Shown here piece by piece: positions 27,366-35,951 of a DNA stretch of 64,000 bases. The notes beneath the pieces are model-generated. The model was not told where the DNA came from. It searched no databases and saw nothing but the letters and a program-made list of their open reading frames with translations. Positions within the stretch are counted from its first letter, which is position 1, and every line of letters starts with the position of its first letter. The position numbers and the translations under genes are program-made. The stretch is from Streptomyces sp. NBC_01428 (GTDB lineage: Bacteria; Actinomycetota; Actinomycetes; Streptomycetales; Streptomycetaceae): the NCBI RefSeq assembly GCF_036231965.1, contig NZ_CP109499.1, forward strand, positions 5,704,001 to 5,768,000, in the 5' to 3' direction.

Positions 27366-27467
27366 ATGGTTTTCCACGACGTGAGCGACAAGACGCCGGG
27401 CGCCCTGCTCGTGGCGCGGCTGCACGTCGACCTGTGCAGGCTGCAGAGCGCCATCTGTACGCGCTGA
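27366..27467 (+). CDS. 33-aa cysteine-type leader peptide
   Basis: A short reading frame beginning MVFHDVSDKTPGALLVARLH and ending in DLCRLQSAICTR. It fits the family of putative leader peptides found ahead of sulfur genes in Streptomyces (pattern VARLHVDLCRL.SAIC). It has two cysteine codons near the end, and its probable role is to sense cysteinyl-tRNA supply: ribosome stalling at the Cys codons would change folding of the 112-base gap before cysO. It lies between the JAMM protease gene and cysO. Too short for ordinary gene finding. Confidence 0.75.
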   Translation: MVFHDVSDKTPGALLVARLHVDLCRLQSAICTR

Positions 27468-27579
27468 CCCGCCGCCGTACGGCCGAGAGCCGCGGCACCG
27501 CAAGCCCCGTACCACCCGCACCGCCCGCGCCGCCGCGCGTCTTCCGACCTGACTTTCCTTCCGACAGGAGCCCGCAGAC

Positions 27580-27858
27580 ATGGCCATCGAGGTCCGCATC
27601 CCGACCATCCTCCGCACCTACACGAACGGCGAGAAGGCCGTCGAGGGCGGCGGGGCGACCCTTGCCGAGCTCTTCGCCGACCTCGACACCCGTCACGCGG
27701 GCATCCGGGCCCGGATCGTGGACGGCGACGAACTGCGCCGCTTCGTCAACGTCTACCTGAACGACGAGGACGTCCGCTTCCTCGACGGCATCAACACCAA
27801 GCTGACCGACGGCGACAGCGTCACCATCCTGCCGGCCGTCGCCGGCGGCATGGCCTGA
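27580..27858 (+). CDS. cysO: CysO-like sulfur-carrier protein (MoaD/ThiS family)
   Basis: A 92-residue ubiquitin-fold sulfur carrier. The beta-grasp fold has EVRIPTILRTYTNGEKAVEG, then VNVYLNDEDVRFLDG and SVTILPAVAGG. In the pathway the C-terminal glycine is activated and thiocarboxylated, and CysM then adds the serine-derived part. Here the di-glycine is followed by Met-Ala, so the tail must be trimmed before use. The Mec-like JAMM peptidase gene nearby is the obvious candidate. It starts 113 bases after the leader peptide stop and 17 bases before cysM. Confidence 0.92.
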   Translation: MAIEVRIPTILRTYTNGEKAVEGGGATLAELFADLDTRHAGIRARIVDGDELRRFVNVYLNDEDVRFLDGINTKLTDGDSVTILPAVAGGMA

Positions 27859-27875
27859 TCGGCCGCTGGTCCCCG

Positions 27876-28826
27876 ATGCGCTACGACTCCCCGCTCGCCG
27901 CGGTGGGCAACACCCCTCTGGTGCGCCTGCCGCGGCTGTCGCCCTCCGAGGACGTCCGGATCTGGGCGAAACTGGAGGACCGCAACCCGACGGGCTCGGT
28001 CAAGGACCGGCCCGCCCTGCACATGATCGAACAGGCGGAGAAGGACGGCCGCCTGACACCGGGCTGCACGATCCTGGAGCCGACCAGCGGCAACACCGGA
28101 ATCTCGCTCGCCATGGCAGCCAAGCTCAAGGGCTACCGCATGGTCTGCGTGATGCCCGAGAACACCTCGCAGGAACGCCGTGAACTGCTCGGCATGTGGG
28201 GCGCCGAGATCATCCCCAGCCCGGCCGCGGGCGGTTCCAACACCGCCGTACGGGTCGCCAAGGAACTGGCGCGCGAGCACCCGGACTGGGTGATGCTCTA
28301 CCAGTACGGCAACCCGGACAACGCCGGCGCGCACTACGCCACCACCGGCCCGGAGATCCTCGCCGACCTCCCGTCCGTCACCCACTTCGTCGCGGGCCTC
28401 GGTACCACGGGCACCCTCATGGGCGTCGGCCGCTTCCTGCGCGAGAACAAGCCGGACGTCAAGATCGTCGCCGCGGAGCCCCGCTACGACGACCTGGTCT
28501 ACGGCCTGCGCAACCTGGACGAGGGCTTCGTCCCCGAGCTGTACGACGCCTCCGTCCTCACCACCCGCTTCTCCGTCGGCTCGGCGGACGCGGTCACCCG
28601 CACCCGGGAACTCCTCCAGCAGGAGGGCATCTTCGCGGGCGTCTCCACCGGCGCCGCGCTGCACGCCGCGATCGGCGTCGGCGCCAAGGCCGTCAAGGCC
28701 GGCGAGTCGGCCGACATCGTCTTCGTGGTCGCCGACGGCGGCTGGAAGTACCTGTCGACGGGCGTCTACACGGCGGCGACGACCGAAGAGGCGATCGCGA
28801 CCCTCCAGGGCCAGCTCTGGGCGTAG
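27876..28826 (+). CDS. cysM: CysO-dependent cysteine synthase CysM
   Basis: A 316-residue PLP enzyme. The PLP lysine is Lys43 (GSVKDRPA), the substrate loop is PTSGNTGIS, and the phosphate-binding loop is GTTGTLMG. Arg212 (VYGLRN) lines up with Arg220 of mycobacterial CysM, which selects O-phosphoserine, and the C-terminus GQLWA also matches that enzyme. It should make CysO-cysteine from O-phosphoserine and CysO thiocarboxylate, a route resistant to oxidative stress. Spaced 17 bases after cysO in one operon. Confidence 0.95.
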   Translation: MRYDSPLAAVGNTPLVRLPRLSPSEDVRIWAKLEDRNPTGSVKDRPALHMIEQAEKDGRLTPGCTILEPTSGNTGISLAMAAKLKGYRMVCVMPENTSQERRELLGMWGAEIIPSPAAGGSNTAVRVAKELAREHPDWVMLYQYGNPDNAGAHYATTGPEILADLPSVTHFVAGLGTTGTLMGVGRFLRENKPDVKIVAAEPRYDDLVYGLRNLDEGFVPELYDASVLTTRFSVGSADAVTRTRELLQQEGIFAGVSTGAALHAAIGVGAKAVKAGESADIVFVVADGGWKYLSTGVYTAATTEEAIATLQGQLWA

Positions 28827-28851
28827 CCCGGACGGCGAGCCCGTCGAAGCG

Positions 28852-28908
28852 CGAAACGCCGGAGGGCGTGAAGACCGGACCCCGGTCTTCACGCCCTCCG
28901 GCGTTTCG
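28852..28908. terminator. Long bidirectional terminator after cysM
   Basis: A perfect 27-base stem (28852-28878 with 28882-28908) around a three-base loop. It ends the cysteine operon and the convergent MazF-like gene. Confidence 0.9.
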
Positions 28909-28977
28909 ACGCTCTTCTCGCTCCGTTCTTCCCGCTCGGGAGGGCCGGCCGCCGCTGCCGACCGGCTTCCGACGGTC

Positions 28978-29451
28978 TCAGCCCGCCAGGTTCCGCACCT
29001 GGTCCCACAGCGCCGGATCGACCACACCCACCCGGCGCCGGAAGTCCCGCACCGACACCTCGCGCAGCTCGTCCGTCTCCAGATAGCTCGGCCGCCCCTG
29101 CGCGTCCCCGACAGCACCCGGGGGCAGCGGGATCACACCGGGCCGCTCGTCGTGGTACTTGCTGGTGATCTTCGCGACGGTCACCCGCTTCCCGCGCACC
29201 GTCAGCACCAGACACGGCCGGTCCTTGGCGCCGGGCCCGTCCTCGTAGGGCACGTTCGCCCACCAGATCTCCGCCGCCTTGGGCAGCGGTCCGCCACGGA
29301 GCCGCGCGCCCCGGCGCGGACCCGTGGGCCGGCCCGGGGGACGCTGCCGCCGGGCCGGCCGGCGCCCGCGGCGCCCCCAGCCGTCCACCACCGCCGCGAT
29401 CAGCGCGAGCAATACCACCGCGGCCGACGCGAGCCACCAGGAGCTGTCCAT
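28978..29451 (-). CDS. PemK/MazF-fold protein with N-terminal membrane helix
   Basis: A 157-residue protein. It starts with a membrane helix (about residues 4-24, SWWLASAAVVLLALIAAVVD), then an Arg/Pro-rich linker, then a PemK/MazF-like beta-barrel (PKAAEIWWANVPYEDG, KDRPCLVLTVRG, ITSKYHDERPG). MazF relatives are RNases, but this membrane-anchored Streptomyces type has no antitoxin gene beside it, so a housekeeping role is as likely. ATG 29475 would add eight residues. Divergent from the MBL-fold gene. Confidence 0.7.
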   Translation of the reverse strand: MDSSWWLASAAVVLLALIAAVVDGWGRRGRRPARRQRPPGRPTGPRRGARLRGGPLPKAAEIWWANVPYEDGPGAKDRPCLVLTVRGKRVTVAKITSKYHDERPGVIPLPPGAVGDAQGRPSYLETDELREVSVRDFRRRVGVVDPALWDQVRNLAG

Positions 29452-29701
29452 ACCGAAGAAGGTACCGGCGCGCATCTGCCCACGCCCGACCGGTACGGAC
29501 CCCGGTTGACCCAAGGTCCATCCGAACCGGTGACACCACAGGTGAGTTCGCCCACAACAGCCCCTGGCGGAGGAGCGACCGGCCCTGACGCGCCTTAGGC
29601 TCGACGAACCGCACGACTCCCGTTCCCGTATCCGCAACCCGAGTACCTGCGCCCCCCACCTACTCTCTGCACAACCTGCCAGCGCGGAGGTTCCAGCTCT
29701 T

Positions 29702-30454
29702 ATGAAGCTCACCGTCGTCGGCTGCTCGGGGTCGTTCCCGTCCGTGGAATCGGCCTGTTCGAGCTACCTCGTAGAGGCCGACGGCTTCCGGCTGCTCCTC
29801 GACATGGGCAACGGTGCCCTGGGCGAGCTGCAGCGCCACTGCGGTCTCTACGACCTCGACGCGATCTTCCTCAGCCATCTGCACGCCGACCACTGCATCG
29901 ACATGTGCGCGTACTTCGTCGCGCGCTACTACCGTCACGACGGCGGCCGCTGCGACCCGATCCCCGTCTACGGACCCGAGGGCACGGAGCAGCGCCTGAC
30001 GACGGCCTACGCCGACACGCCGTCCGCGTCCTCGATGAGCGAGGTCTTCGACTTCCACACCGTCAAGCCGAGCACCTTCGAGCTCGGCCCGTTCACCGTG
30101 CACACGGAGCGGGTGCGCCATCCCGTGGAGGCGTACGGGATCCGGCTGGAGCACGGCGGGCGGTCGCTGACGTACTCCGGGGACACCGGGCCGACCGAGG
30201 TGCTGGACGAACTCGCCCGCGACACGGACCTGTTCCTGTGCGAGGCGGCGTTCACCCACGGCAAGGAGGAGATCCCCGACCTCCACCTCAACGGCCGCCA
30301 GGCAGGCGAGTCCGCCACCCGAGCCGCCGCCCGCCGCCTCGTCCTCACCCACATCCCCCCCTGGACGAACCCCCGGACCAACCTCGCCGACGCCCGCACG
30401 GCGTACGCGGGGCCGTTGGAACTGGCGGTGCCTCGGGTGACGTACGAGGTGTGA
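29702..30454 (+). CDS. MBL-fold metal-dependent hydrolase
   Basis: A 250-residue metallo-beta-lactamase-fold protein. The HxHxDH motif is complete (SHLHADHC, with the following conserved DMCAYF), and the other metal ligands are in RHPVEAYGIRLE, SGDTGPTEVL and LTHIPPWTNP. It is similar in layout to RNase Z-like and ComF-type hydrolases. Substrate unknown. It ends only six bases before the glycosyltransferase stop on the other strand and marks the left edge of the glycocin insert. Confidence 0.88.
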   Translation: MKLTVVGCSGSFPSVESACSSYLVEADGFRLLLDMGNGALGELQRHCGLYDLDAIFLSHLHADHCIDMCAYFVARYYRHDGGRCDPIPVYGPEGTEQRLTTAYADTPSASSMSEVFDFHTVKPSTFELGPFTVHTERVRHPVEAYGIRLEHGGRSLTYSGDTGPTEVLDELARDTDLFLCEAAFTHGKEEIPDLHLNGRQAGESATRAAARRLVLTHIPPWTNPRTNLADARTAYAGPLELAVPRVTYEV

Positions 30455-30459
30455 GGTCC

Positions 30460-31767
30460 TTACTGCCCGGTTCCGCTCCGCGGGCCGGGCAGTAGGCGGC
30501 CCAGCATCGCGAAGTCCTCGGTCACGCTCTGCCCGGCGCCGCGCGCGACCGCCTTGCCGTAGGCCGGTTCGACCGCCTCGTAGCGTCCGCTGGAGAGTGC
30601 GAGGGTCGCCTGGAGTTCGAAGAGCCGGGCCATCAGGTGCCGGTTGCCCGGTTCCTCGTGCGGCTCGACGGCGCTGATGCCGTCGACGAGAGCGGACAGG
30701 CGCCCGAGCAGTCGGCTCGACTCCAGCACGGTGCGGTAGTACGTGGCCTCCACGGGGCGTCCCGCACCGGCGAGCAGCGCACTGTACGCGCGGATCTCTT
30801 CGGCTCCGCCGAACCGGACCGCCAGTTCGCACAGCAGGGCCCACGCGTCGATCGTGCGCTCCGAACGGTAGTCCGGCCCGACGCCGGGTTCGGACCCCTC
30901 GAAGGCCTTCTCGAGCCGGGCGAAGGCGGCCATCAGGTCCTGCCGGGACGTGGTCCGGTAGTCCAGGGTGTCGCGGACCTCGTAGAAGACCCACTTGGGG
31001 TGGCCCGGCTCCTCGGCGGCGGCCAAGCGGCAGAGCCTTCCGTACCGGTCGCGTTTTCCGCGGGCCTCGACCACCTCCGGCAGATAGCCCGCGTGGTCGA
31101 GCCGCGCGTCGATGCCGATACGCGCCGGACTGTTCCCCGAGGCGTCGTACGGGTGCTCGTGGACGCGACCGCGGAAGCGGAGGGCACTGCCGGAGCGCAG
31201 GGCGCGCTGCGTGTTGGTGTAGGTCGGGCCGTCGATGTCGGCGATGGTCGGCGAGACGACGAAGTCCGCCTCGGGCAGGATGTGGTCCAGGACGCCGAGC
31301 GCCCGCCGGATACGGCCCGCGTGGCCGGTGGCGAGGACCTCGTCCGCGTCGACGTGCAGGATCCAGCCCTCGGTGACGTGGCCGAAGGCGAGGTTGCGGT
31401 GGTGCGCGAAGTCGTCGACCCAGGCGGCGTTCAGGACGCGTACGTCGGCGCGGGCCTCGCGGGCGCGCCGCACGGTGGCGTCGGTGGATCCTGAGTCGAT
31501 GAGCAGGCAGCGGTCGGTGTCGTGGACGAGTGCGCCGAGCGTGCCCGCGATGCGGTCCTCCTCGTCGCGGCTGAGGACGACGACGGTGACGGCCGTGGGC
31601 CGGTTCTCCTCGTACGAAGCCGCCAGCAGCGCGGGATCGGACGAGGCCAGCTCGGTCTCCGCGAGGTCCAGGGACACGGTGGTGATCAGGGCCAGGTCGT
31701 CGGCGAACCGGGACGCGGGGAGTCCGCCGTCCGTACGGACGAGATCGAGCAGCTGCGCGAATTTCAT
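30460..31767 (-). CDS. SunS-like peptide glycosyltransferase (glycocin)
   Basis: A 435-residue family 2 (GT-A) glycosyltransferase followed by a TPR-like C-terminal half. It matches the layout of SunS, the S-glycosyltransferase of sublancin: a helical N-terminus (MKFAQLLDLV), nucleotide-binding start TAVTVVVLSRDEEDRIAGTL, metal motif DAD at 140-142 (HVDADE), RFRGRVHEHP (197-206), LDHAGY (223-228), and HPKWVFYEVRD (256-266). It should add a sugar from a UDP donor to a Cys or Ser of the precursor at 33971-34162. ATG 31767 has AAAGG nine bases upstream. Sugar identity is unknown. It lies 45 bases after the exporter gene. Confidence 0.85.
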   Translation of the reverse strand: MKFAQLLDLVRTDGGLPASRFADDLALITTVSLDLAETELASSDPALLAASYEENRPTAVTVVVLSRDEEDRIAGTLGALVHDTDRCLLIDSGSTDATVRRAREARADVRVLNAAWVDDFAHHRNLAFGHVTEGWILHVDADEVLATGHAGRIRRALGVLDHILPEADFVVSPTIADIDGPTYTNTQRALRSGSALRFRGRVHEHPYDASGNSPARIGIDARLDHAGYLPEVVEARGKRDRYGRLCRLAAAEEPGHPKWVFYEVRDTLDYRTTSRQDLMAAFARLEKAFEGSEPGVGPDYRSERTIDAWALLCELAVRFGGAEEIRAYSALLAGAGRPVEATYYRTVLESSRLLGRLSALVDGISAVEPHEEPGNRHLMARLFELQATLALSSGRYEAVEPAYGKAVARGAGQSVTEDFAMLGRLLPGPRSGTGQ

Positions 31768-31812
31768 CGGGGGTGATGCCTTTCCCATGGGGGGTCGGCC
31801 GAGCGGCCGGGG

Positions 31813-33897
31813 TCAGCCGAGGGTGTGGCTGAGGTCGAAGTCGATGTCCTGGACGTGCCCGTGCGAGACCAGGACCTTCGTCCCCTTCACCGATCCCAGA
31901 TGACCCCAGACGCGGACGAAGGTCCCGCGGTCGACGCCGCTGAACGTCTCGTCGAACAGGTAGACGTCCGGGGCGTGCAGAACGGCCCGGGCTATCGACA
32001 GCCGTTGGATCTGCCCGCGGGACAGTCCGGCGCCGCTCTCCCGGAGGGGTGCGTCCAGGCCGCCCGCGAGGGTGTCGAGCACTTCGAGGAAGCAGGCCAC
32101 ACGGCAGGCCTCGATGATGTCCGCCGTCGGGTGGGTGACGCCGAGCGTGAGGTTCTCGCGCAGCGAGGCGGTGAGCAGGACGGGGTTCTCGGGAACATAG
32201 AGGACGCGACGGCACAGGTCGGCCTCCCGGATCCGGCCGACCTCGGCACCGCCGAGGGTGATGCTGCCGCGGTATCCGGTGTGCGTGCCCGCGAGCAGGG
32301 CGAGGAGGGTGCTCTTTCCCGAGCCGTTCGCGCCGCGCAGCAGCACGCTGGTGCCGTGGGGAATGTCCAGGGTGATGCCGGAGAGTGCCGCGCGGCCGGA
32401 GCCCTCGTGGGTGAAGCCCAGATCCCTGACGCGCAGGTCGGCCGGCTCCAGCGGTGTCTGCGCCTCCTCGTCCGGCAGGCTCTGGCGGGCGTCGTCCCGC
32501 TGGAGGATGACGTCCCGGTACCGGCCGAGAGCGGCCGACGTGCGCTGGGCGGTGACCTGGAGCGAGGCGACGGAGTCCATGGCGCCGAGGAAGTAGCCGG
32601 ACATGGTGAGGAATCCGAAGACCTGGCCGACGGTGAGGGAGCCGGAGAGCATGCGGCTGAGACCGGCCCAGGCGATCACCACGGTGAAAACGGTCTGGGT
32701 GGCCGTCTTGATCACCGCGTTGATGTTCTCCAGGCGCCCCAGCCTGGTCTCCGACGTGATTCTGCGGTCCAGTGCCCGTGCCATCCGTCCGAAGGCGAAT
32801 TCACGACGTCCGTAGCCGATGAACTCCGTATGTCCCCGCAGTACGTTGAGCGTCTCGGACTTCAGGGTCGCATCGCGCTGGAGAGCTTCCTCGGCGGCGC
32901 TCCTGATGTGCGGAAAGAGGAGGAAGGAGCTGAGCAGATTGACCGTCGCGGGTGGGATCAGGAAAAGGAAAAGGGTGGGGCTCGACACCAGTAGATAAGT
33001 GCCGACGGAGAGCACGACGCAGAGGTCCACGGCGGCGCGTACGGCGGCAGCGGTGATCAGTCCCTGGATCTCCTGGACGTCGTCGATACGGCTGACCAGA
33101 TCGCCCGGCCTGCGGCTCTTGAAATAGTGGGCCGGAAGACGCAGGAGCTTGCCGAGATAACGCTCGGAGAGCGTCCGCTGCAGGGACTGACTCAGTGCGA
33201 CGATGACCCGGCCACGCAGGAACTGGATGCCGGCCGCCGCTATCGCGACGCCGATGAACTCGGCCGACAGGAGGGCGAGTCGTCCGCGGTTCCCGTCCCC
33301 CATGACCCGGTCCACCGCCACCTGCACGAACAGGCTGTTCAGCAGGGCGACGAGGGAGACGACGACGGTGGTGACGAGGACGACCGCGAGTTGTCCGCGG
33401 TGCTCCCGGACCGTCTGACGCAGCAGCCCGGGCGGCCCGGGCCGCCGGAGTCGCGCCACTGGCGACGGCCGTGCGGCCGGGCGGTCGGTGACCAGGACCT
33501 CGCCGTGGAACAGCTCGGCCAGCGTCGCGGACGGCAGCCGCATCGGCCGGGACATCAGGGGGTCGCCGACGATGAAGTCGCCCTGAGGGGTGACCTCGTG
33601 CACGACGACGAAGTGCCGGTACCCCTCGTCGTCCATCAGGATGACCGCAGGTCCCGCCAACCGCACGGCCTGGGCCAGCCCGTCGATGTCCAGGCGCAGC
33701 AGTTCGCTGTCGACGCCGTATCCCGCGAGGGCGTCACGGAGTCGGAGGAGACTCGAACCCTGCTCGCCGAGCCCGATCGCCTCGCGCAGGATCGCGGTGT
33801 CGATGACGACGCCGTGCCGCAACAGCACCGTGCGGACGCACGACGGGCCGCAGTCCGTCTCCCCGGACTGACGGGTGTGGTAGCTCTGCCACTTCAA
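31813..33897 (-). CDS. C39-peptidase ABC exporter (SunT-type)
   Basis: A 694-residue bifunctional exporter that should cut the leader peptide and export the modified peptide. The N-terminal C39 peptidase has Gln10, Cys16 (GETDCGPSC), His95 (GYRHFVVV) and Asp112 (VGDPLM). Six membrane helices follow (about residues 150-430), then the ATPase with Walker A GANGSGKST (about 517-525), a LSRGQ signature in place of LSGGQ, Walker B YLFDETFSG, and H-loop VSHGH. TTG 33897 is the start: AGGAG lies eight bases upstream, and the C39 domain begins there. It follows the precursor by 73 bases. Confidence 0.92.
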   Translation of the reverse strand: MKWQSYHTRQSGETDCGPSCVRTVLLRHGVVIDTAILREAIGLGEQGSSLLRLRDALAGYGVDSELLRLDIDGLAQAVRLAGPAVILMDDEGYRHFVVVHEVTPQGDFIVGDPLMSRPMRLPSATLAELFHGEVLVTDRPAARPSPVARLRRPGPPGLLRQTVREHRGQLAVVLVTTVVVSLVALLNSLFVQVAVDRVMGDGNRGRLALLSAEFIGVAIAAAGIQFLRGRVIVALSQSLQRTLSERYLGKLLRLPAHYFKSRRPGDLVSRIDDVQEIQGLITAAAVRAAVDLCVVLSVGTYLLVSSPTLFLFLIPPATVNLLSSFLLFPHIRSAAEEALQRDATLKSETLNVLRGHTEFIGYGRREFAFGRMARALDRRITSETRLGRLENINAVIKTATQTVFTVVIAWAGLSRMLSGSLTVGQVFGFLTMSGYFLGAMDSVASLQVTAQRTSAALGRYRDVILQRDDARQSLPDEEAQTPLEPADLRVRDLGFTHEGSGRAALSGITLDIPHGTSVLLRGANGSGKSTLLALLAGTHTGYRGSITLGGAEVGRIREADLCRRVLYVPENPVLLTASLRENLTLGVTHPTADIIEACRVACFLEVLDTLAGGLDAPLRESGAGLSRGQIQRLSIARAVLHAPDVYLFDETFSGVDRGTFVRVWGHLGSVKGTKVLVSHGHVQDIDFDLSHTLG

Positions 33898-33924
33898 GCT
33901 TGGATCTCCTGGGCCTGCCGGCGG

Positions 33925-33960
33925 AAAAAGGAGATGCCCGCCCCCGAGCAGGGGCGGGCA
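33925..33960 (-). terminator. Hairpin with T-run between precursor and exporter
   Basis: A perfect 10-base stem (TGCCCGCCCC at 33935-33944 with 33951-33960) with a six-base loop. On the coding strand it is followed by TCTCC and five T residues (33929-33925). It begins 10 bases after the precursor stop and ends before the exporter start. It is probably a partial terminator that keeps precursor mRNA in excess. Confidence 0.65.
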
Positions 33961-33970
33961 CCGGTCGTCC

Positions 33971-34162
33971 TTACAGCTTGTCGCAGCCCAGCGACTTCCA
34001 GAGCTTGTAGTAATCCCCGTAGCTGCACGACATCGGATTCCCGATCTGCGCGAAGATCCATTCGCACCGGGCCCGACTCGGCTTGCCCTCACCGGAGGCG
34101 GCGGCGGCCTCCTCGTCGGTGAGCGCGGTGAACTGCATCTCGCGAAGAGCTTGAAGACTCAT
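33971..34162 (-). CDS. Glycocin precursor peptide
   Basis: A 63-residue precursor. The leader is MSLQALREMQFTALTDEEAA plus AASGEG. It carries the acidic helix and small-residue end of C39-type leaders, so cleavage is expected after Ser23-Gly24 or after Gly26. The core begins KPSRARCEW, has two predicted helices (about 33-41 and 49-59) and three cysteines, Cys33, Cys46 and Cys60. Cys33 and Cys60 can form a disulfide joining the helices, leaving Cys46 (in MSCSYGD) free for S-glycosylation. It resembles sublancin and glycocin F in plan, but with one disulfide in place of two. GGGGA precedes ATG 34162. Confidence 0.8.
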   Translation of the reverse strand: MSLQALREMQFTALTDEEAAAASGEGKPSRARCEWIFAQIGNPMSCSYGDYYKLWKSLGCDKL

Positions 34163-34246
34163 CGATTTCCCCACTTGTTCTGGTCTCGGCCGGCCTTCTT
34201 GGTCGTTTTCGTGGCCGGCCCGATGCCGACCGTAGACGCAGAACAA

Positions 34247-34286
34247 TCAAATGATCAAGGTCAAATGATCAGTGACGGTGGTCACT
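34247..34286. promoter_or_regulatory. AT-rich repeats upstream of the glycocin precursor
   Basis: TCAAATGATCA occurs twice, at 34247-34257 and 34261-34271, a 14-base period. A dyad AGTGAC-GGTG-GTCACT follows at 34271-34286. The element lies 85 bases upstream of the precursor start and is strikingly AT-rich for this genome. It probably holds operator sites and perhaps the promoter. Confidence 0.45.
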
Positions 34287-34340
34287 TTGTCCGTTCGGAG
34301 TGGTGTCTTTCTTCGGTGGATCCATCATTCCGGGCATGCC

Positions 34341-34375
34341 GAATTCCCCGGACCGTCGGACGGTCCGGGGAATTC
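34341..34375 (-). terminator. Terminator of nagE2
   Basis: A perfect 16-base stem (GAATTCCCCGGACCGT, 34341-34356, with 34360-34375) around CGG, starting 25 bases after the nagE2 stop. It also separates the PTS and glycocin transcripts. Confidence 0.85.
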
Positions 34376-34399
34376 CGCTGTACGGGAGGAGGCTCGGTG

Positions 34400-35668
<1,269 letters not shown>

Positions 35669-35757
35669 CAACTTCCTCCAGTAGGCAAGGCGCCGCCCAG
35701 GGGACAGTGATGAGGACGGCGGCGTCTTTGGGGGTACGCGGCGACTCGTCGGCCTCG

Positions 35758-35790
35758 CGTGGTCTACACCACTCAGTGGTGTAGACCTGT
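35758..35790. promoter_or_regulatory. Two DasR-type (dre) sites upstream of nagE2
   Basis: CGTGGTCTACACCACT (35758-35773) and AGTGGTGTAGACCTGT (35775-35790) each fit the dre consensus AGTGGTCTAGACCACT with two or three mismatches. Together they make a 13-base perfect inverted repeat around one base. They lie 90 bases upstream of nagE2. DasR, a GntR repressor released by glucosamine-6-phosphate, is the expected binder. Confidence 0.85.
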
Positions 35791-35873
35791 TGTAGCACGG
35801 TGAAGGCTGGATAAGGAACCCGCTGATTTTGTGGTCTCGGCCATAACGGGAAGAACTGGTTCCGGTCATGCCG

Positions 35874-35907
35874 AAGGGCCCCCGGACCAGGTGGTCCGGG
35901 GGCCCTT
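35874..35907 (-). terminator. Terminator of nagE1
   Basis: A 16-base perfect stem (AAGGGCCCCCGGACCA, 35874-35889, with 35892-35907), 45 bases after the nagE1 stop. It makes nagE2 dependent on its own promoter. Confidence 0.85.
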
Positions 35908-35951
35908 GGGGGAGAGCGGTGCTGGTGGGCGGCCCCTTCGGGGGGAGAGGG

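Noticed and set aside
28978..29451. Toxin of a toxin-antitoxin pair
   Set aside because: The PemK/MazF fold is visible, but there is no antitoxin-like gene next to it and it carries a membrane anchor.
30460..34162. Lanthipeptide, lasso peptide or thiopeptide cluster
   Set aside because: No LanB/LanM, asparagine-synthetase-like, transglutaminase-like or YcaO gene is present. Only a glycosyltransferase modifies the peptide.
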